A stretch of DNA of 64,000 bases from Vesta saturnalis. Taxonomy: Eukaryota; Arthropoda; Insecta; Coleoptera; Lampyridae. Location of the stretch: positions 1,222,001 through 1,286,000 of the forward strand of contig JARFJB010001664.1 in the NCBI GenBank assembly GCA_036346205.1. Reading direction: 5' to 3'. Of this stretch, positions 34,600-45,800 are shown piece by piece. Under the pieces are notes generated by a model. It was not told the DNA's origin. It was given only the letters and a program-made list of their open reading frames with translations, and ran no database searches. The position numbers and the translations under genes are program-made. Position 1 is the stretch's first letter, and the number at the start of each line of letters is the position of its first letter.

Positions 34600-35016
34600 T
34601 TGAACGCTTATCAAGCGTTGGAGTAAAATTATACCAACTTAAAGAAATTGTGGATAAATTAGTACCATATCCAAATTACAACTTGTCAGCGAATTGCACA
34701 AACCTGCAAGAAAAAATTTTAAACGAAGGGGACAATACCTTTGGCAAGCAGATTTGGATGAATTTAATACATGTCAAACAAAATAAGGGCTATAAGTATT
34801 TATTAGTGGTTATCGACAGTTTCTCGGATACCTGTGGACCAAAGGATTAAAAACATAAACGGGCATTGAAGTTACCTAAAAATTTGCATACAGATACAGG
34901 CAGAGAATTCTGAAATCAACATTTTATTAAGCTAATGCAGCGTTACGGAGTCAGTTCTTACTCAACCTATAGCACAAAAAAGGCAGCAATTTCGCAGTGT
35001 GTTATCAGAACCATTA
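34600..35016 (+). pseudogene. Polinton integrase, N-terminal and core part
   Basis: Retroviral-type (rve) integrase of a Polinton. The open frame 34650-34850 has QNKGYKYLLVVIDSFS; the first catalytic Asp lies just upstream in another frame (WQADLDEF). Past a stop comes LHTDTGREF with the second Asp (near 34,890), then YGVSSYSTYSTKKAAISQ, where the family catalytic Glu is Gln. The gene is cut at 35,016/35,022 by the giant insertion; its continuation is at 62,400-62,830. So it is inactive by point changes, shifts and disruption. Confidence 0.75.
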
Positions 35017-35022
35017 AGTGTG
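35017..35022. repeat. 6-bp target-site duplication, left copy (AGTGTG)
   Basis: AGTGTG lies directly left of the left arm and again directly right of the right arm (62394-62399). Taking out the insertion and one copy leaves the integrase reading frame uninterrupted across the join for about a dozen codons, which is strong evidence for a true insertion site. Six bases is the known Polinton target duplication length. Confidence 0.85.
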
Positions 35023-36285
35023 AGTAGAACAGCAAGGCCGATCCTAACTCATTTTTGGCGGGAAATTTTGATTTCAAGGTCAATGATTTTCAAGGTCAAG
35101 GTCATCGTATACATTGCATACATCGAAGTATATTCCACAAAGTCATCACATTTTCTACGTCTAAGTACATGGTTTTTCAAGGTCATCATACACATTGCCT
35201 GCATCAAAGTATATTCCTCAAGGTCACTAATTTAACTAGATGTGATAAAGGCACTAGAAAAGTTACTAGATTGGTTTTCAAGGTTATTGACGCTCCCGTA
35301 CAGATTGTTCCCTTCAAGGTCACGTGGCAGGAAATGGTTAAAGTCGCTCTCATTGTCTGTCTTAAAGTTTATTTGCACGTACGCGCACCCCGATTCAAGG
35401 TCATCGTACACATTACCTGCATCGAAGTGTAGTCCTCAAGATGATCACATTGTCTACGTCTAAGTACATGGTTTTCAAGGTCGCTCACATTGCCTACATA
35501 TCCTTCAAGGTCATCGTAGACATTACCTGCGTACACGGTCACTTTACCTATGTCAAGGTTTTCAAAGGGCCCACGCTTTCTGTGTATGTTCTTCAAGGTA
35601 TAGGGATTCACATTCCCTAGTAACCAGATTTGAAAAAGTCACTAGGAAAGTCACCAGATTGGTTTTCAAGGTCACATACACATTTCAAACATCAAAGTCT
35701 ATTAGAATTTTCAAGGTCAAGGCCGCTCAAATTTCATACTAGTCAAGGTCATCTTTGTGTGCATGGTTTTTCAGGGTCATCATACACATTGCCCTCATCA
35801 AAGTATACTCCTGAAGGTCATTGAAGTAACTAGGTTCGAAAAAGGCACTAGAAGTTATTAGATTAGTTTTCAAGGTGATGCTCCCGTACAGATTGTCCGC
35901 TTCAAGGTCACGTCGTAGGAAATGGTCACTCTCATTGTCAATGTTCTTAACATACACACACCCCGCTTTAAAGTCTTCTTAGGATTTCGAGGTTACGTGA
36001 TCAACCTTCTCGTTTGTCAAAGTCACACACAATTGAGGGTATGCAGCAGGATGCACCAAGAACTCAAGGTCGATTCTAGATCAAATTTTGATTCTTTTCA
36101 CGGTCACACTCCTATCAATTCCAGGAAGTTCATTGACCTCTGTCTCAAGCTTTGAGGTATCATACAGATTGTTGTCCATACTAAGCATGTTTCAAGGTCA
36201 TCAAGCAATTCTTGGAAGTTTACTTTGTAAGGTCACGCCCCCCAGCAAAGTGCACTAACCTCAAGTGCTTCCGTCCCCAAATACA

Positions 36286-36418
36286 GGTAGATGTTTCCCA
36301 AAACGGATAGCCGTTTCCTAAAAACAGGTAGCCGTTTCCTAAAACAGGGGGGCCGTTTCCCAAAACAGATAGCTGTTTCGTAACACAGGTAACCGCCCCC
36401 ACCCCCATTTCAAAGTCA
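36286..36418. repeat. minisatellite of about 23 bp in the left arm
   Basis: About five copies of a unit like AGCCGTTTCCTAAAACAGGT. Mirror copies lie near 61,018-61,150, and a shorter group is at 38,845-38,900. The same word family occurs in the host Polinton flanks. Confidence 0.75.
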
Positions 36419-36424
36419 CACCTC

Positions 36425-36775
36425 TGAGAAAAGAGCAAAGGTGATTCATTGTTCTGGTCGAGTTAATCATAATTCCTAAAAATAGATTGTTATCTAGATA
36501 CCCCCCACCTTTTTCAGGCTCAATTCTAGTAAATCAATTTTCAAGCACAAAGGCGATCCATTGTTCAAGCCGACGCTTACAATTTTCAAGGTCACACCTC
36601 TGAGAAAATAACAAAGGTGATCTATTGTTCCGACCGAGTCATAATTTCTAAAAATAGATTGTTATTCAGCTACCCCCACCATATCAGGCTCGATTCCGAG
36701 AAATCAACTTTCAAGAACAAAGGCGATCCATTGTTCAGACTGATGCTTCAGAGTCAAGGACATATAAGTCGCAGT
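36425..36775. repeat. tandem repeat of about 180-190 bp, about two copies, left arm
   Basis: Each unit has ACAAAGGCGATCCATTGTTC, then a GTCACACCTCTGAGAAAA-type word, then AAAAATAGATTGTTAT and a run of C. The mirror region in the right arm (60,290-61,000) has about four copies. Confidence 0.75.
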
Positions 36776-36859
36776 GTGTTGAGATCAGTTGATTAGCAAA
36801 CTCTATAAAAACGCATGTGACCTAGAGATACCGCAAAAACATAAAGTTATAAATGTGAT

Positions 36860-37075
36860 AGTAATTAATACGAAGTATGGTGAACGTATATTGTTAGAAA
36901 CAGGGGAGTTTAAATGTGTTTTACCTTAGCGATTTTACGAGTATTTCAAAGAAGAAGAAAATCGAATTGAGGAATTTAAAACGATGCTGAATACAAAGGA
37001 TGTATTGATGAGTAGTCTGGGTGCAGTCGGAAAAACGACAAACATAACATTTAGTTCATCCAACCATATGTAAAC
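36860..37075 (+). pseudogene. unnamed small ORF family (KYGERI family), copy 1, left arm
   Basis: Frame reads VIVINTKYGERILLETGEFK, a stop in place of the Gln of PQRF, then a block rich in Glu and Lys (YEYFKEEENRIEEF) and MSSLGAVGKTTNITF. A second copy at 39885-40075 keeps PQRF intact, showing that the stop is a mutation. The pattern of a short beta-rich start followed by LPxRF resembles small proteins multicopy in insect genomes, of unknown function. The mirror copy is at 59,975-60,185. Confidence 0.5.
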
Positions 37076-37689
37076 ATGCTCATTTCGAAAACAGTGTTTA
37101 ATCGTAGTGCAGTTGTGGAAAAGTCATGCAAGCAGCAATAAAATCACTCCTGGAACGATCTGGAGGTCCAATGCCGGATACTTCATACCGCGGTAGTAAC
37201 AGTATGATGATTAAAAAATAAATACTTTGTGTTGTGAATATGGTGTTCTTTTTCAAGTTAAAGAGGCGTAGGTTTCACCAGCTACCTCCACCATTTGCTT
37301 TAAATTTCAAGGTCACGTCATATTACAATTCAGAGAAATCAAAGAAAATTTTCAAGGTCCCAATCCTGTCCAATCTTATCCGATATTATCCATACTTTAA
37401 CCCCGAATGCAACTGATACAGCTATTTAAGGAGAGTGCAATCATGATGTATAATTTTACGGTAAACCTAAAGTGCTGTGAAGAGCAAGTAGATATTAGTT
37501 AAAGTTATAAATAGATGTCTGACACTTGCATAAAAGAGAAAATTATGCTTCGAATTGTGCGGTTTAATAACTACACATGCGTTCTTGTGCATTTAAAATT
37601 CTGAAATTATGTTTCAAGCGATTTTGAAAATTGTGCAGATGTTTTGCGAGTACTCATAAGTAGTTAAAACTTAGGTACGGGGTCACGCT

Positions 37690-38146
37690 CCAGAGAAGAT
37701 TACTGTAATAGTTGATGTGCAGGGGTTCAAAACGGCAAAACATGTATTTACACTCAAAGAGCTAGCAATATATAATGGAAATCAAGCTGTCCATTTTGTG
37801 TTCAAACCACCATTTCCGTGGCACGTCTTAGTTGTAGAATTTTCAACGACAAGCTATCTGGTTAATCAATAATCATCACTGCATCAAATAGGGATCAGGA
37901 TATACCCCTACACATCTCTTTCCACGTGTACTTCGTGAACTAATATCGGTAACAGATAATGTGTACGTTAAAGGGCGAGAAAAAGCCGATTACATTCGAA
38001 AGATATTGAGACAGTCAGTTATAGAAATTGAAGAGCAAGCAGGTTTATCTAAAATAAAAACTGCTTGTTTCTTTCATACACAAACCACTTGTAATTGTGA
38101 TTTGACGAATGTACATTTTTTGTACAATAACTATGTAAGACAATAG
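37690..38146 (+). pseudogene. unnamed ORF family with VDVQGF motif, left arm
   Basis: Starts with ITVIVDVQGFKTAKHVFTL, then ELAIYNGNQAVHFVFKPPFP. After shifts and a stop it continues as YTPLHLFPRVLRELIS, and the open frame 37961-38146 gives YVKGREKADYIRKIL and ends CDLTNVHFL. Proteins with this layout (VDxQGF start, VKG-E-K middle, Cys-rich end) are multicopy in several insect genomes. I know of no assigned function; the acidic VDVQGF start could suggest a nuclease-like fold, which is a guess. The mirror copy is at 58,885-59,350 and a third, poorer copy lies in the loop near 50,790-50,925. Confidence 0.5.
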
Positions 38147-39129
38147 CAGTAAAAGGTTTATGAAATTGTGTGCTGATACGGGTTACAAGTAAAGGGGAAA
38201 AGTTTGTAATATTTACAATAAAATGCAAGTATATATTATTTTCAGTGTATTATTTCATGTAAAGCTACATCCTCTGATGCAAACTATTTCTGTGGTTATA
38301 CCCCACCCTATCCATTTAGGGAAACAATGTTAAGGAATCAAGTCAAATTTTAGAATTCCTTGCAGGTAAAATTCTGGGAAATAGCAAATAAGCGTTCCTA
38401 TTACTGAATTCTAACATTAGAATCAATTCGTGGAAACAAGAGGGTTGTTGTCTATGCTGAACGTATATCCAGGTTCCTGTATTGGCTAAATATTATGCTT
38501 ATAGTATCTGGTTGTGTAGTTGGAAATTTTCAAGGTCTCCAAGCAATTTAATTGTCAAGACCATATGTGTTAACCTACAGGCTATCCCGATCTTATCCGA
38601 CCTCATCCGATCGAAATGTAGTCGAGTCAAGGTGTTAAATCAATTATTAAATCAACCTACAGGGCCAATTCTAAACGGGTCATGGAAACAAGAAGAATGA
38701 TGGGATTGTTGTCTATGCTAATATCAAAGTCCTTGTATTGACTAAATTGTAATAAAAAGATTATGCTTACGTGGGCTCGTATTATGGTCCTAACCGCCAG
38801 GAAGAGGTAGGCTCCCCAAGAACCGGATCCGGTGCCCAAAGACAGATAACCGTTTCCTAAAACAGAGGAACCGTCAATCAACAAAGGTAACCGTTTCCCC
38901 TCCAGAAAATAAGCCAAATAGCTCATTAATCATTGCTGAGGCTAAATTGAACTAGGTCAAACCCATTTCTTAGAAATCCACTTATCTTAGAAATCTAAAC
39001 ATGGAATCTGGTCGTGAGGGGTTAAATTTTATTGCATCTGTTTAGAAAACCCAATTCGTGGAAATGGGAAGGTTGCATCCAAGTACAATTCTTAGAAATC
39101 TGAGAGTACGTCAAGGTACTGATAGAACT

Positions 39130-39495
39130 GGTTTTATATTATAGAAAAAGCTAGATAATCCGCTTAAATCACCTACTTTGGGGGTATTTTTTATGGGCCA
39201 AAGCACTGATAGGGGGTAGTTTCTATATTATGGAAAAAGGTGGATAATCCGCTTAAATCACCTACTTTGGGGGTATTTTTTATGGGCCAAGGTACTGATA
39301 GGGGGTAGTTTCTTATTATGGAAAAACTGGATAATCCGCTTAAATCACCTACTTTGGGGGTATTTTTTATGGGCCAAGGTACTGATAGGGGGTGGTCTCT
39401 ATATTATGGAAAAAGGTGGATAATCCGCTTAAATCACCTACTTAGGGGGTATTTTTTATGGGCCAAGGTGGTGATAGGGGGTAGTTTTTATATAA
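39130..39495. repeat. tandem repeat of about 87 bp, four copies, left arm
   Basis: Unit contains GGATAATCCGCTTAAATCAC, GGGGGTATTTTTTATGGGCC and ACTGATAGGGGGTAGTTTCT. Copies are nearly identical, so recently amplified or converted. Mirror groups are at 57,715-57,905 (two copies) and 52,985-53,285 (three to four copies). Confidence 0.9.
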
Positions 39496-39884
39496 CTTAG
39501 AATTCTGCCCCGATTTTGAGAAGAAGAATAACTTTTTATGTTTGAAAAAAGCTGGAATAAAAAGTAGTGTTGGAAACCATGATTGAGTGTTAGGGTTAGA
39601 TTGCGGATATTTAGCACAAAAGTCCTCACTGTGTGTGCAAGAATGAGTATACTCTTGATTAGCAGAAATGACGAAAGTAGTAGTACGTAAGGTAGAAGAG
39701 AAAGTACAGAAACAGCAGTAAGTGTGGAGGAGCGCAAGAAGAGGTTGAAGACGTTAATAAAGCGAGTAAAAGAAGTAAAACTCAATTTGGAGTGTTATAT
39801 ACTGAAAACAAAAATGATGAATCTGTGTATTAGCAATGAGCAATATGTAAAAATAGTATAGTAAAGTAGAAGCATGAAATGTTG

Positions 39885-40075
39885 AGAGATATGGGGAACG
39901 TATAATGTTGGAAATGGATGAGTTTAAATACATATTACCTCAGCGCTTTACAAGTATTTTAAAGAAGAAAATCGAATTTAAAACGCTGCTAAACACAAAG
40001 GGTGTGTTTATGAGTAGTTTGGGTGCAATCGGAAAAACAACAAACATAACTTTTAATAGTACCCAACCATGCTTT
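39885..40075 (+). pseudogene. KYGERI-family ORF, copy 2, left arm
   Basis: Open for about 60 codons: RYGERIMLEMDEFKYILPQR, then a shortened Lys-rich block and MSSLGAIGKTTNITF. It is a diverged in-arm paralogue of 36860-37075, so the arm contains an older internal duplication. No start codon is clear. Function unknown. Mirror copies are at 53,590-53,770 and 52,350-52,530. Confidence 0.45.
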
Positions 40076-40489
40076 AACTAGAATCATTTTACAAAACTGT
40101 ACAAAGGGTGTGTACAATGTTGTTATAAATATCTCACAATTATATGTATTAGGTTTAAGTAACTGTATTGCATAATTAAAAAACAAAGACTTTAAGTGTT
40201 GTGTATATGTTGTTCTTTTAAGTTAAAGAGACGTAGACAGTAAAATAACTTCAAAAAGCTTTTGTATTACTGGTTTTGGGTATTATATTCTCCAACCCAT
40301 AATGGTTAAACGATTCCTTATTGGCTCTGCATATCTATGTTTGGGCGCGGGAGCTTTTCGATAAACGTCTAGTTATTAGTACCTAGGATTTTATCTGATA
40401 TCGACCTTCTTCCTCCAAATGAGAAGGCGATGCATATTATGTGCTTTATCAAAACACTGAATTAGGGAGTTGTAATCTCCCATAAGGAA

Positions 40490-40681
40490 ATGGAACCCCT
40501 GACGTACGTTGGAACAGACTTTAAAGAGGTGAAGTTGGCCTATATACAACGTATAAAGAAGAGTATACAGATTTATTGGAAAAGAACAAACAATGACGGC
40601 TATATAAATTGCAGTATAGAAAGGGAGTTAACAATGTATAGATTTAAATGTGTTGTACTACGTCCACATAAAATGTTCTAA
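40490..40681 (+). CDS. hypothetical 63-residue ORF in the left arm
   Basis: The ATG at 40490 opens MEPLTYVGTDFKEVKLAYIQ, then a basic helix (RIKKSIQIYWKR) and NNDGYINCSIERELTM. A decayed second copy of the later part, with the following non-coding DNA, is at about 41,060-41,290 in the same arm. The mirrored copies in the right arm are degraded. I do not recognise it. Confidence 0.25.
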   Translation: MEPLTYVGTDFKEVKLAYIQRIKKSIQIYWKRTNNDGYINCSIERELTMYRFKCVVLRPHKMF

Positions 40682-41461
40682 ATCGAAATGGTCCCTAAAT
40701 AAATAAAAAAAAAGCAATTTAGTTATAGATTTATTGGTTTTAATGTCGCTAGACAAATAAACGTGATAGTTTTTAATTATTAAATGGCATTCATGCATGT
40801 GTTAACTCAAATTTCTTTTATTAGTAAAGCATTATAATGAAAAATACAATGACTTTCCTTTGTATAAAGGAGACTTAAATTAATTTTTTGCCAAGCTTGG
40901 CATTTTCGAAAAAATGCATAATTATCGAGATTTAGCCCAAAAACCTAAAAAATTGCTAAATTTGAACGTTTGAAACCTCTAATTCATGTTCAGCATCCCA
41001 AAAAAAAAACATCAATTTCAGCCCTTATTATTCCTAAATTGACTATCCTTGGACTTAAAAGAGCAAACAATAACAGCTCTATAAATTGCAGCATAGAAAT
41101 GGAGTTAATAATGTAAATTTGATGTACTATGCCCAATGTTTCGGTTAATTAAATAAATAATATTTTTATACAAAAGGTTGTAAATGATCTCTAAAGAAAT
41201 AATAAAATCGATTTACTTATAGATTTATTGGTTTTGATGTATGCAGATCTCTAGACAAAGAAACGGATTGTTTTTATTTAAATGAATGGTTTTTATTGTA
41301 GTAGGCGTTAAAATGCGTTTTCATTGTTTTAAAGGGGATACAATAGGAATGCATTCATACAGATGATGTACTTGGTAGTGATTTTCTGTTAACGTTACCA
41401 GCATTATATGTATATAATGTTATGTTTAATGCGAATGCTAATTCATTACGTGTTGCTCATA

Positions 41462-42053
41462 ATGGCGCCACCGAATAAACGATTCCGATTATCACTGAGG
41501 AAGAAGAAAGTAACGATAATGGAAAATATCTTGGTGGAACCCCCCACAACAGCACCAGCACCATCCACACTACATCTAGTGACTACTATCAGAGATAGCG
41601 ATCCGGAAGGTTGTGAGGTTGACTTTGCTCGATATTTTGAGAAGTGAGTATTTACTGCTTTGATGCCTCACATTATTAATGTATTTTCTTAACCTATTCT
41701 AGTATTACACCAGTTGCCACCACATCTACTGATTTCTTACCTCACACAGTAGTAATGTATTTTATTACTCTTTTCTAATATTACACCCCTCGCAAACACA
41801 TCAAACGCACAACCACAATTGCAACATATGGGAGGGAGTACACAAGGTCCTACCTCACTGAACGACTTTAAAACTAAAAGTGTGCAGTGGTTAAAAACTA
41901 TTCTTGTGGACTATGTGAATAGTGAGGTGTTGGTTGTGGGCAAAGTTGAGCGTTTAACTGCTGCTTTAGCTGAAGCTAAGCAGCAATTAGGAGACATTAG
42001 ACTGAGCAAGCAAAAAACTCAGCAACTGCTGGCTACACTAGAAAACCTATATG

Positions 42054-42058
<5 letters not shown>
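41462..42058 (+). CDS. small two-exon gene candidate in the loop, C-terminal coiled coil
   Basis: ATG at 41462 begins a basic segment (APPNKRFRLSLRKKK, NLS-like), then an acidic and Pro-rich part ending ARYFE. A GTGAGT donor lies at 41644. The frame resumes downstream: TTCTAG (to 41701) or, in a tandem copy of the same junction, TTCTAA before ATTACACCCCT at about 41,782. The second option reads in frame through AQPQLQHMGGSTQGPTSLND into a predicted coiled coil (VERLTAALAEAKQQLGDIRL) ending at ENLYV, where a (TA)n tract begins. The acceptor region is thus duplicated, and the second copy has lost its AG. No family is recognised. It may be a gene of the giant element, since it lies just inside the left arm. 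Confidence 0.35.

Positions 42059-42122
<64 letters not shown>
42052..42122. repeat. (TA)n microsatellite, about 35 units
   Basis: Uninterrupted TA dinucleotides. It truncates the coiled-coil frame just upstream, so an original longer C-terminus may have been lost. Confidence 0.95.
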
Positions 42123-42123
<1 letters not shown>

Positions 42124-42879
42124 TACTTTAAATTGCTGTGTATGTATTTTTACCTCCAAGTTTACTAAAAACATAATTAACCTCTAAATATATAAACATG
42201 TTTTCTTTTAAACTAAATTTAACTAATTTTATTTCTGATCTAACTACGTTCACTACTTGTAACTAGAAGAGTGAGTATTCTCAAAATGATTAGAATTATT
42301 ATTACATCTCATTTGATTTCCATTTTATAAGTGAAAGGGTTGTGAAATTTTATTTATGGTCTAGAGATATGTATGTAGTTAGGATAAATAATATCGAATA
42401 AACATTTCCAATATGACATTTGCGCGAAAACGGTGCCTTTAAATGAATGCTTCCTTCGATAGTTAAGGCTCCCCGTTTGCGTCAACTACTTCTTCGAACT
42501 TTCAATATGATAAATAAATACGAAGGACCAGTTGTAATTAAAATTAATTTATTACAACAAATTATATAAAAAAAACTTAGTTATATTTTTTCTTTTTTTT
42601 TTCACTAATTTTGAGAGAGTTGATCTATTACAAAAAAAATATATAATTGCGTTGTTGCGATGTTTCGAACATACCCCACCGCAATAGTGTGTTGGCAAAA
42701 AATTATTATTGTAAGTCTGAACATCTACATGAATTTACAACTGATTGAAATCAGGAAGTTAACTAAATAATTCGGCGTAAGAGACCGGAGATTATTGAAC
42801 AAGTTAGGATTAAGTCCGAGATAAATTTGTTACTGAGAGAACGGGAATGCGAGGACGTTAATAAAATAAACAAAACAAA
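42123..42879. other. loop DNA between the small gene and BEL/Pao pol; possible LTR but not shown
   Basis: AT-rich. A 3' LTR of the BEL/Pao element should lie here on the minus strand, but I see no match to the LTR-like segment at 46,579-47,232. Confidence 0.35.
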
Positions 42880-45800
42880 CAACAAATATATATGTAAAGG
42901 AATATTTTTACATTTTCTTTCGCAAGAGAAATTAACAATCTGCCTGTGGAAGAGGGCACACTTTTGTTATGGAACGAGTGAATTCTCCTCTTGTGTTTTA
43001 GGCGGACAACTCTGACTTTTCCATCGGCGCCTTCAAATGTTTCAAGACCCTGGCCATTGGCCAATGCAGAGGAGAGTTTTCTTCTTTCAGCAAACTAAAT
43101 CATTTTGCTGCAAATTTCGGTCTCAGTCATCCATTTTGGTCGATTTTGTAACCGGTTTAGATAATCAACTGACCACTTTTTCTAAAAATTTTGCTGAAGT
43201 TTTGAACATCGCTGCCAAAAGGACAACTTGGCTTCTGCTGAGTTGGAAATGTCTTTTTCAGGGATGATGAGAGGCTAGTTCCTATTAGAAAATGCCCAGG
43301 AGTGAGTGTTTGAAAATCTGAAGGGTCGTTTGAGAGAGCAATGAGGGGTCTAGAATTGAGAATAGCTTCAATTTGAGCTAATATGGTGGCAAATTCTTCA
43401 AAAGTGAGTGTAGTAGTGCCCACAACACGCGAGATGTGGTATTTGACACTTTTTATTGCGGCTTCCCAGAGTCCTCCCCAATGAGGGGATCTGGGGGGGA
43501 TGAACGTCCATTTGGTTTCATTTTGAGAAAGGTAAATTTGAATAGAAGTGTTCCGTATTTCGGAAATAATCGTATAGTTCCTTTAACTGATTTTTCGAAC
43601 CCAGAAAATTAGTGGCATTATCACTATAAATGACCGACGGATTTCCTCTTCGAGATATAAATCTTTTAAGAGTGGCTAGAAAAGCCTCAGTTGACAGATT
43701 TGACACTAGCTCGATGTGAACTGCTTTAATCGCCATGTATACGAATATAGCTATGTATCATTTCATTACCGGTGCCTTGCGTAGATGGGAGGACTTTATG
43801 AAGAACGGTCCACCAAAATCGACTCCGACTTTTTGGAATGGTCGTGTGGCAGTCACTCTGTCTTTTGGCAAATTAATAAATTAATTAAATTCGTTTTATG
43901 TGACGCAGTCCGTCTAGTGGCCAATACCGTAATCGAACATTGGAAAGTACATTCTGAGGACCAGCGTGGCATAATCGAAGATGTTCAAACTTCAATAAGA
44001 GAGAAACAACGTGATCCTTAGAGGGCAGGAGAAGAGGATGTTTTTGTTCAAACAAAATTTCTGCATTTTCCAACCTACCACCCACACGCAGCAGTCCAAG
44101 ATTGTCCAAAAAGGGTTTTAATGAGCGAAGTTGCTTGTGAGATAGAATTTTGTTTGAGTCAAGTTCCAAGATTTGTTGAGAAAATGTTCTGGTTGAACCT
44201 TTTTATAATTACAGTGAGCGCGGAGTCCAACTCCGAAATAGTCAAAGGGCCTGTTGTTTTTGCTTGAGAATGAGTGACGTTGTGAACAAAGCGTAGCACA
44301 TATGCAATTGTTCTATGCAATCGAGAAAATGACGAGAAACGTGTAAATATTGAATTCCAAAAATTTTCTAAAAATTGATTGACGATTTAAGATATTTTTC
44401 TTTCCTCAGGAGGATTGTCAACCGAGAAAGGAAAATTCTCTACATTTCGCACTTCAAATTTAGGATTGAGCAAATATTTGGGCCCGTTAAACCAAAAAGT
44501 TAAAGCATCAGAGTTCAAATGACCACGGGACAGCATGTCTGCGGGATTATCCGCTGATTTTACATAATTCCACTTATAGTCATGAATAAGTTCTTGAATT
44601 TTAGACACTCGATGCGACACAAATGCGGCCCATCGACTTGAGTGGCTTTTTACCAGTATAATGCAATTTGCGAGTCTGTCCAAAGTGTGACAGAGGTAGG
44701 AATTAGTTTATTTTTATAAATCGACACTATTTTATTAATCAATTTTGATAATAACAACATGGCACAAAGTTCGAGTTTGGGGATTGTGATTGTCTTGATT
44801 GGAGCTACGCGCGATTTAGATGACAATAAATTACAAGACACCGAGTTGTCTGAGTAAATGGTTCTAATAAACACACAAGCTCCATAAGCAAGATTACTTG
44901 CATCAGAAAACCCATGAAATTCTACATTTGCAATATTTTTACTAGAAAATAAACACCGAGAGATTGTGAGATATTTTAACCGAGAAAAGAGTTCGCAGAG
45001 AACTTTCCATTCTGTTAAAATCGAAATGTCACGTATTTCTTCATCCCATTCTACCTTAATTAACCACAATTTTTGCATAAGAATTTTTCCTTTAACTATA
45101 AGAGGATTCACCAATCCAATAGGGTCAAAGCATTGAGCGAGATAAGATAAAATTTTTCTTTTCGAAATGGGACAATCTTGTAGAGGTTGTGAAGGAATAA
45201 AGATTTGAAAATTATCTGATGAGGGATTCCACTTCAAGCCGAGAATTTTACATGGGGATTTTTCCAGATTGAAGTCCACTTCTGTGGTTTGAGGGTGATA
45301 TATATTTTTTAAGAAATCATTTGAGTTTGAACACCATTTGTGCAAGTGAAACCCGTGCTTAGAGAGAAGAGAGGTTAATTGAGAATAAAGTTTAGGTAAA
45401 TCTTTTTCCGTTTCACATCCCGACAGAATGTCGTCCACATAAGTTTGAGTAAGCAGAGCATCTGATGCTAAGGGATAATCGGAATTATTGAGAGCGATAT
45501 CATTTAAAACCCGAGTGGCAGCATAGGGAGCAAAGTTTGTTCCGTATGTGATGGTTTGAAGTTCCAAACATTTTAAAGATTGACGAGGTGAGTCGCGCCA
45601 AATAATGTTTTGCAGAAAATTTAGGCGAGGATTCATGAAAATCTGCCGATACATTTTTTCAATGTCAGCGGTGAGTACAAACCTAAACGAGCGAAACCTA
45701 CACAAAATGTCATATAGATCTGGTTGAACTTGAAATCCTTTTAAGGTAACATCGTTTAATGAGAGTCCTGAAGATGTTTTACAAGACGCATCAAAAACCA

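Larger units (their letters stand above)
35074..37315 (+). promoter_or_regulatory. field of TCAAGGTCA motifs (nuclear-receptor half-site) in the left arm
   Basis: Fifteen exact TCAAGGTCA words, starting at 35074, 35090, 35096, 35177, 35218, 35314, 35395, 35505, 35666, 35711, 35743, 35902, 36192, 36586 and 37307, all on the plus strand, plus about ten one-base variants. TCAAGGTCA is the extended half-site bound by insect FTZ-F1 and ERR receptors. Part of the field is built from diverged repeats of about 100-130 bases, so multiplication by duplication is likely. Binding is inference. Confidence 0.6.
35023..41333 (+). repeat. left inverted arm of the giant element (6.3 kb)
   Basis: Matches the inverse of the right arm throughout. 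For example, the 60-codon frame at 37234-37416 differs from its mirror at 59617-59799 in only 2 residues. The inner limit is at about 41,333, where TTCATTGTTTTAAA is the last shared word. This arm has no large insertion. Confidence 0.9.

Noticed and set aside
34999..36155. Several overlapping frames in the left arm start (and their mirrors at 61.3-62.4 kb)
   Set aside because: They read through the TCAAGGTCA repeat field. Mirror copies keep them only because the arms are nearly identical.
37234..37416. 60-codon frame MNMVFFFKLK..., conserved in both arms
   Set aside because: Conservation is explained by overall arm identity. The composition is low-complexity basic/aromatic and I see no family.
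39318..39500. Open frame in the 87-bp repeats
   Set aside because: It repeats with the tandem unit and has no independent coding signal.
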